Positions 61,710 through 64,000 of a DNA stretch of 64,000 nt are shown piece after piece. The position numbers and the translations under genes were made by a program. The notes below the pieces were generated by a model. It was not told the DNA's origin and did not search any database. It worked only from the letters and a program-made list of their open reading frames with translations. Origin of the DNA: Paenibacillus sp. ACRRX (GTDB lineage Bacteria > Bacillota > Bacilli > Paenibacillales > Paenibacillaceae); NCBI RefSeq assembly GCF_022346885.1, contig NZ_JAKRNK010000002.1, positions 744,001 through 808,000 of the forward strand. The letters are read 5' to 3'. Every line of letters starts with the position of its first letter. Within the stretch, counting starts at the first letter, position 1.

Positions 61710-62978
61710 GTGAGTCAAAAAAGTGAAAGGGTTATCTTTTTAGCAGACTGCGAAAGTTTTTATGCGAGCGTAGAGAAAGCGGAACATCCAGAATATAAAA
61801 ATAAACCAGTAGCAGTAGCTGGCGACCCTACACGAAGGTCAGGTATTATTCTAGCCGCGTGCCCGATTGCTAAAAGTTTTGGTGTGACGACAGCCGAACG
61901 GTTAGGGGAAGCCCTCATAAAATGTCCTGATCTTATTATTATGCGTCCTCGTATGCAGCACTATATCGATGTTTCTTTGATGATTACTCAAATATATGAG
62001 GATTTTACAGATTTAGTTGAAGTATTCAGTATTGATGAACAATTTCTAGATGTCTCCGCAAGCCTATCGATCTTTGGTGACCCGATCACCATTGCCAAGA
62101 CGATCCAACAACGAGTAATGATGCAGACAGGAGTAAGGATTCGTATCGGAATCAGTACCAATAAAATATTGGCTAAAATTGCGACAGACATCTGGGCAAA
62201 GAAAAATAAAACCGGTATTTTTACCTTACCCCCATCCGATATTACAACCACCCTTTGGAAAGAACCCGTCCATAAAATGTTTGGTGTCGGGTCGCGGATG
62301 AGCAAGCACTTTGCCAAACTAGGAATGGTGACAATCGGGGATATTGCAACAACTCCGCTGCCGCAGCTTAAAGATAAATTTCGGGCTCGCTTTGGCAAGC
62401 AGTCGGATATTCACGCCGAAGTGATGTGGCGGACGGCAAATGGACTAGATGATAGCCCAGTTACACCGAGTACCTTTCATACGCCGCCAAAGTCCATTGG
62501 CCACATGATGACCTTGCCCCGAGATTATGCAGTTTCCGCAGAGATCGATACAATTCTGCTTGAATTGACGGAGGAGGTATGCCGAGATTGTCGGTTGAAA
62601 GGATATATGGGCTGGGTTGTAACCGTGAGCTGCATGTGCAGTCCGTATGAATCTCCTACAGGATTTTCACGTCAAATGAAAATGCCAGACCCGACGAACA
62701 ATACGAATAAAGTATTTGAGACGGTAAAAAAAATCTTTTATCAATATTGGGACCATATGCCTGTACGCCGTGCGGGCGTTATGTTAAGCACGTTGGTGGA
62801 TGACCAGCACTATCAACTGACACTCTTCGAGGATCAGGAGAAAACTCGAGCATTGGATAAAGTGACCGATACCATTAAAGAACGATACGGCAGTGCAGCA
62901 ATTGTAAGAGCTTCCTCCCTTACCGGTGCAGGTCAAGCGCTAGAAAGATCCATAAAGATCGGGGGGCATTATAAATGA
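61710..62978 (+). CDS. Y-family DNA polymerase (UvrX/DinB-like translesion polymerase)
   Basis: 422 residues. First metal-binding Asp in FLADCESFYASVEK; catalytic pair in VFSIDEQFLDVSASL; little finger at about 245-365; C-terminal clamp motif QLTLF. The UvrX subgroup shows the GRIIR-like N-terminal layout and longer loops. GTG start at 61710 with GGAGG 7 bases upstream. SOS-controlled through two LexA boxes. Its stop overlaps the next gene as ATGA. Confidence 0.93.
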   Translation: MSQKSERVIFLADCESFYASVEKAEHPEYKNKPVAVAGDPTRRSGIILAACPIAKSFGVTTAERLGEALIKCPDLIIMRPRMQHYIDVSLMITQIYEDFTDLVEVFSIDEQFLDVSASLSIFGDPITIAKTIQQRVMMQTGVRIRIGISTNKILAKIATDIWAKKNKTGIFTLPPSDITTTLWKEPVHKMFGVGSRMSKHFAKLGMVTIGDIATTPLPQLKDKFRARFGKQSDIHAEVMWRTANGLDDSPVTPSTFHTPPKSIGHMMTLPRDYAVSAEIDTILLELTEEVCRDCRLKGYMGWVVTVSCMCSPYESPTGFSRQMKMPDPTNNTNKVFETVKKIFYQYWDHMPVRRAGVMLSTLVDDQHYQLTLFEDQEKTRALDKVTDTIKERYGSAAIVRASSLTGAGQALERSIKIGGHYK

Positions 62979-63457
62979 GTAAAAAGCTGGAGAAGAATGG
63001 CCTGTGGGAGTCCAGCCGGATGATGCTGCCGCAGCATCGGGAAGCTTTGTTGAACAGACAACGTGACACACCGAGTGATACAGCAAGCCAACCGAAGAGG
63101 GAAGATATTGAATTAATGCGTGATTATATTCTGCTTCCGGTCATGTACACACTGGTAACCAAGAAAATTCACGAAGTTGAGGTCTCCTCTGAAACGTTAA
63201 AAGCGCTTTATGCCAAAACAGCCCAGATCCTTGCAACGACTATCTACAAAGACTTGTCCAAAGTGAAGCAACAAATGCTGGAGAAAGAAATTCGAATTAT
63301 AAATGAAGAGAAGCACGACAGTACAATGCACTTACACTATACCTACCGTAACTATGAGGATAGCTTTATTATAACAAAAGAGTACATGAGGATGGCAATA
63401 AGTAAGCGATTAGCTCGATATACGGACAGTCTTATCTCCAAGTTAAGTAACTTATAA
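62975..63457 (+). CDS. polymerase-coupled protein of unknown family (paralogue of the 60201 gene)
   Basis: 160 residues starting MSKKLEKNGLWESSRMMLPQ, which resembles the N-terminus of YolD-like proteins found beside UvrX polymerases. The rest (DYILLPVMYTLVTKKIHEVE, DSTMHLHYTYRNYEDSF) matches the 60201 protein. Its ATG overlaps the polymerase stop by 4 bases, so the two are made together. Possibly a polymerase accessory or a DNA-damage response factor. Confidence 0.75.
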   Translation: MSKKLEKNGLWESSRMMLPQHREALLNRQRDTPSDTASQPKREDIELMRDYILLPVMYTLVTKKIHEVEVSSETLKALYAKTAQILATTIYKDLSKVKQQMLEKEIRIINEEKHDSTMHLHYTYRNYEDSFIITKEYMRMAISKRLARYTDSLISKLSNL

Positions 63458-63489
63458 AGAGTATTTTGGCTGAATCTATCGGTCACAGT

Positions 63490-63525
63490 GATGAGAGGCC
63501 AGCCAGTGTTCTGGTTGACCTCATC
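63490..63525 (+). terminator. hairpin between convergent genes
   Basis: GATGAG with inner CCAGCCAG pairs with CTGG and CCTCATC. Lies after the SOS operon; no long T-run. Confidence 0.45.
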
Positions 63526-63582
63526 TGACTGTCAGTGCAGCACACTTCTATTTTCAGCCCGAATTGAGCCAGAAGAAAGCCA

Positions 63583-64000
63583 TCAGATCAGCTGTATATC
63601 ATCAAAGCGTTCAATCGGAACTTGTCCAAATGTGGACTCCTTAAGATCTAACCGGTCGTATATACGCAGGTTTCCAAAATCCAGCCCCGTCAAAGTCTCA
63701 AGCAAGGAGACTTTAACCTGAAATGTTTTGTAGGCGCCCAGCACAGGTTGTTCTTCCTTCGCCGTTCCTAGATATTTAATTAAACTCCACTGGGATGTGA
63801 GGTATGCCGTGACCGATAGCCAGTCGTTATGATCGATCATAACAGCAATTTTCCAATATTCAGAAGGAATTTGGACATTTCGATACCAGATATCATCCTT
63901 GCGGAATATTGGCCCTGTAAATACAGTTGCTTTGCGCTTCATGTTACTCATATGATTTAAAATATAATCCTCTAGCCCCAGCCAAATATGCTGATTAAAT
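63583..64000 (-). CDS. DNA/RNA non-specific endonuclease, C-terminal part (5' end beyond window)
   Basis: The frame stays open to the window edge (HIWLGLEDYILNHM, then VFTGPIFRKDDIWYRNVQIP, EYWKIAVMID, TAYLTSQ), the distal half of the beta-beta-alpha-metal nuclease family. The DRGH-type catalytic motif lies outside the window. 139 residues visible. An internal ATG at 63951 is not the start. Confidence 0.85.
   Translation of the reverse strand, partial: FNQHIWLGLEDYILNHMSNMKRKATVFTGPIFRKDDIWYRNVQIPSEYWKIAVMIDHNDWLSVTAYLTSQWSLIKYLGTAKEEQPVLGAYKTFQVKVSLLETLTGLDFGNLRIYDRLDLKESTFGQVPIERFDDIQLI

Noticed and set aside
1-64000. CRISPR arrays, tRNA/rRNA genes, insertion sequences, prophage
   Set aside because: No regularly spaced repeats, cloverleaf-like sequences, transposase or phage structural genes were seen. 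The SOS polymerase unit alone is not enough to call a prophage.

Overview
The window looks like chromosome from a spore-forming low-GC Gram-positive bacterium of the Paenibacillus type. The evidence is gene order and content: a trmD-rimM-khpA-rpsP-ffh-ylxM block, a fapR-plsX-fabH-fabD-fabG-acpP-fabF-rnc-smc-ftsY block, yceD-rpmF, the sporulation gene ylbJ beside ylbL/ylbM homologues, strong GGAGG ribosome binding sites, frequent GTG/TTG starts, TTGACA/TATAAT promoters, and secreted chitin-active enzymes. I saw no rRNA, tRNA, CRISPR array, insertion sequence or intact prophage.

Layout. 1-4000: translation and signal-recognition genes on the minus strand (trmD is cut by the left edge). 4000-10480: an accessory block between ylxM and ftsY, holding two tandem GH19 chitinases, a short Mta-like MerR regulator, a TrhA-type membrane protein and an MFS exporter. 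10480-22370: ftsY, smc, rnc and type II fatty acid synthesis, led by a FapR-box promoter. 22480-28550: rpmF, yceD, tmcAL, a SepM-like protease, ylbJ, coaD and rsmD. 28750-38500: a more AT-rich accessory stretch with an oxidoreductase, a secreted protein made of exact 36-residue repeats, a hydrolase, an Imm11-like protein, the potassium importer kimA behind a c-di-AMP riboswitch, and a subtilisin-like protease with FN3 and chitin-binding domains. 38500-46600: a PhzF remnant, a divergent HxlR/SDR pair with nested palindromes, a hydrolase, a small-barrel protein, a DUF3221 lipoprotein, an MFS protein, a beta-propeller protein and a GAF-like sensor. 46700-51500: deoxynucleoside use (nupC-pdp-deoC) with deoR. 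51500-64000: yitT, flavohemoglobin hmp, a thioesterase, a frameshifted secreted-protein/small-membrane-protein cassette, a DUF898 protein, a short Crp/Fnr regulator, a Nudix/nucleotidyltransferase operon, and two LexA-box transcription units, one carrying a Y-family polymerase. A non-specific nuclease gene runs off the right edge.

How parts fit together. Chitinases and the S8 protease share the FN3 plus CBM5/12 design and could act together on chitin-protein material. FapR probably controls its own fatty-acid operon. The kimA leader couples potassium uptake to c-di-AMP. The deo genes form an inducible catabolic unit. At the right end, two SOS-type promoters with the same double-LexA-box layout drive two genes of one unrecognised family, one of them translationally coupled to the polymerase. 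That pair, the 55.5-56.6 kb secreted-protein cassette and the 36-residue-repeat protein are the best candidates for something undescribed.
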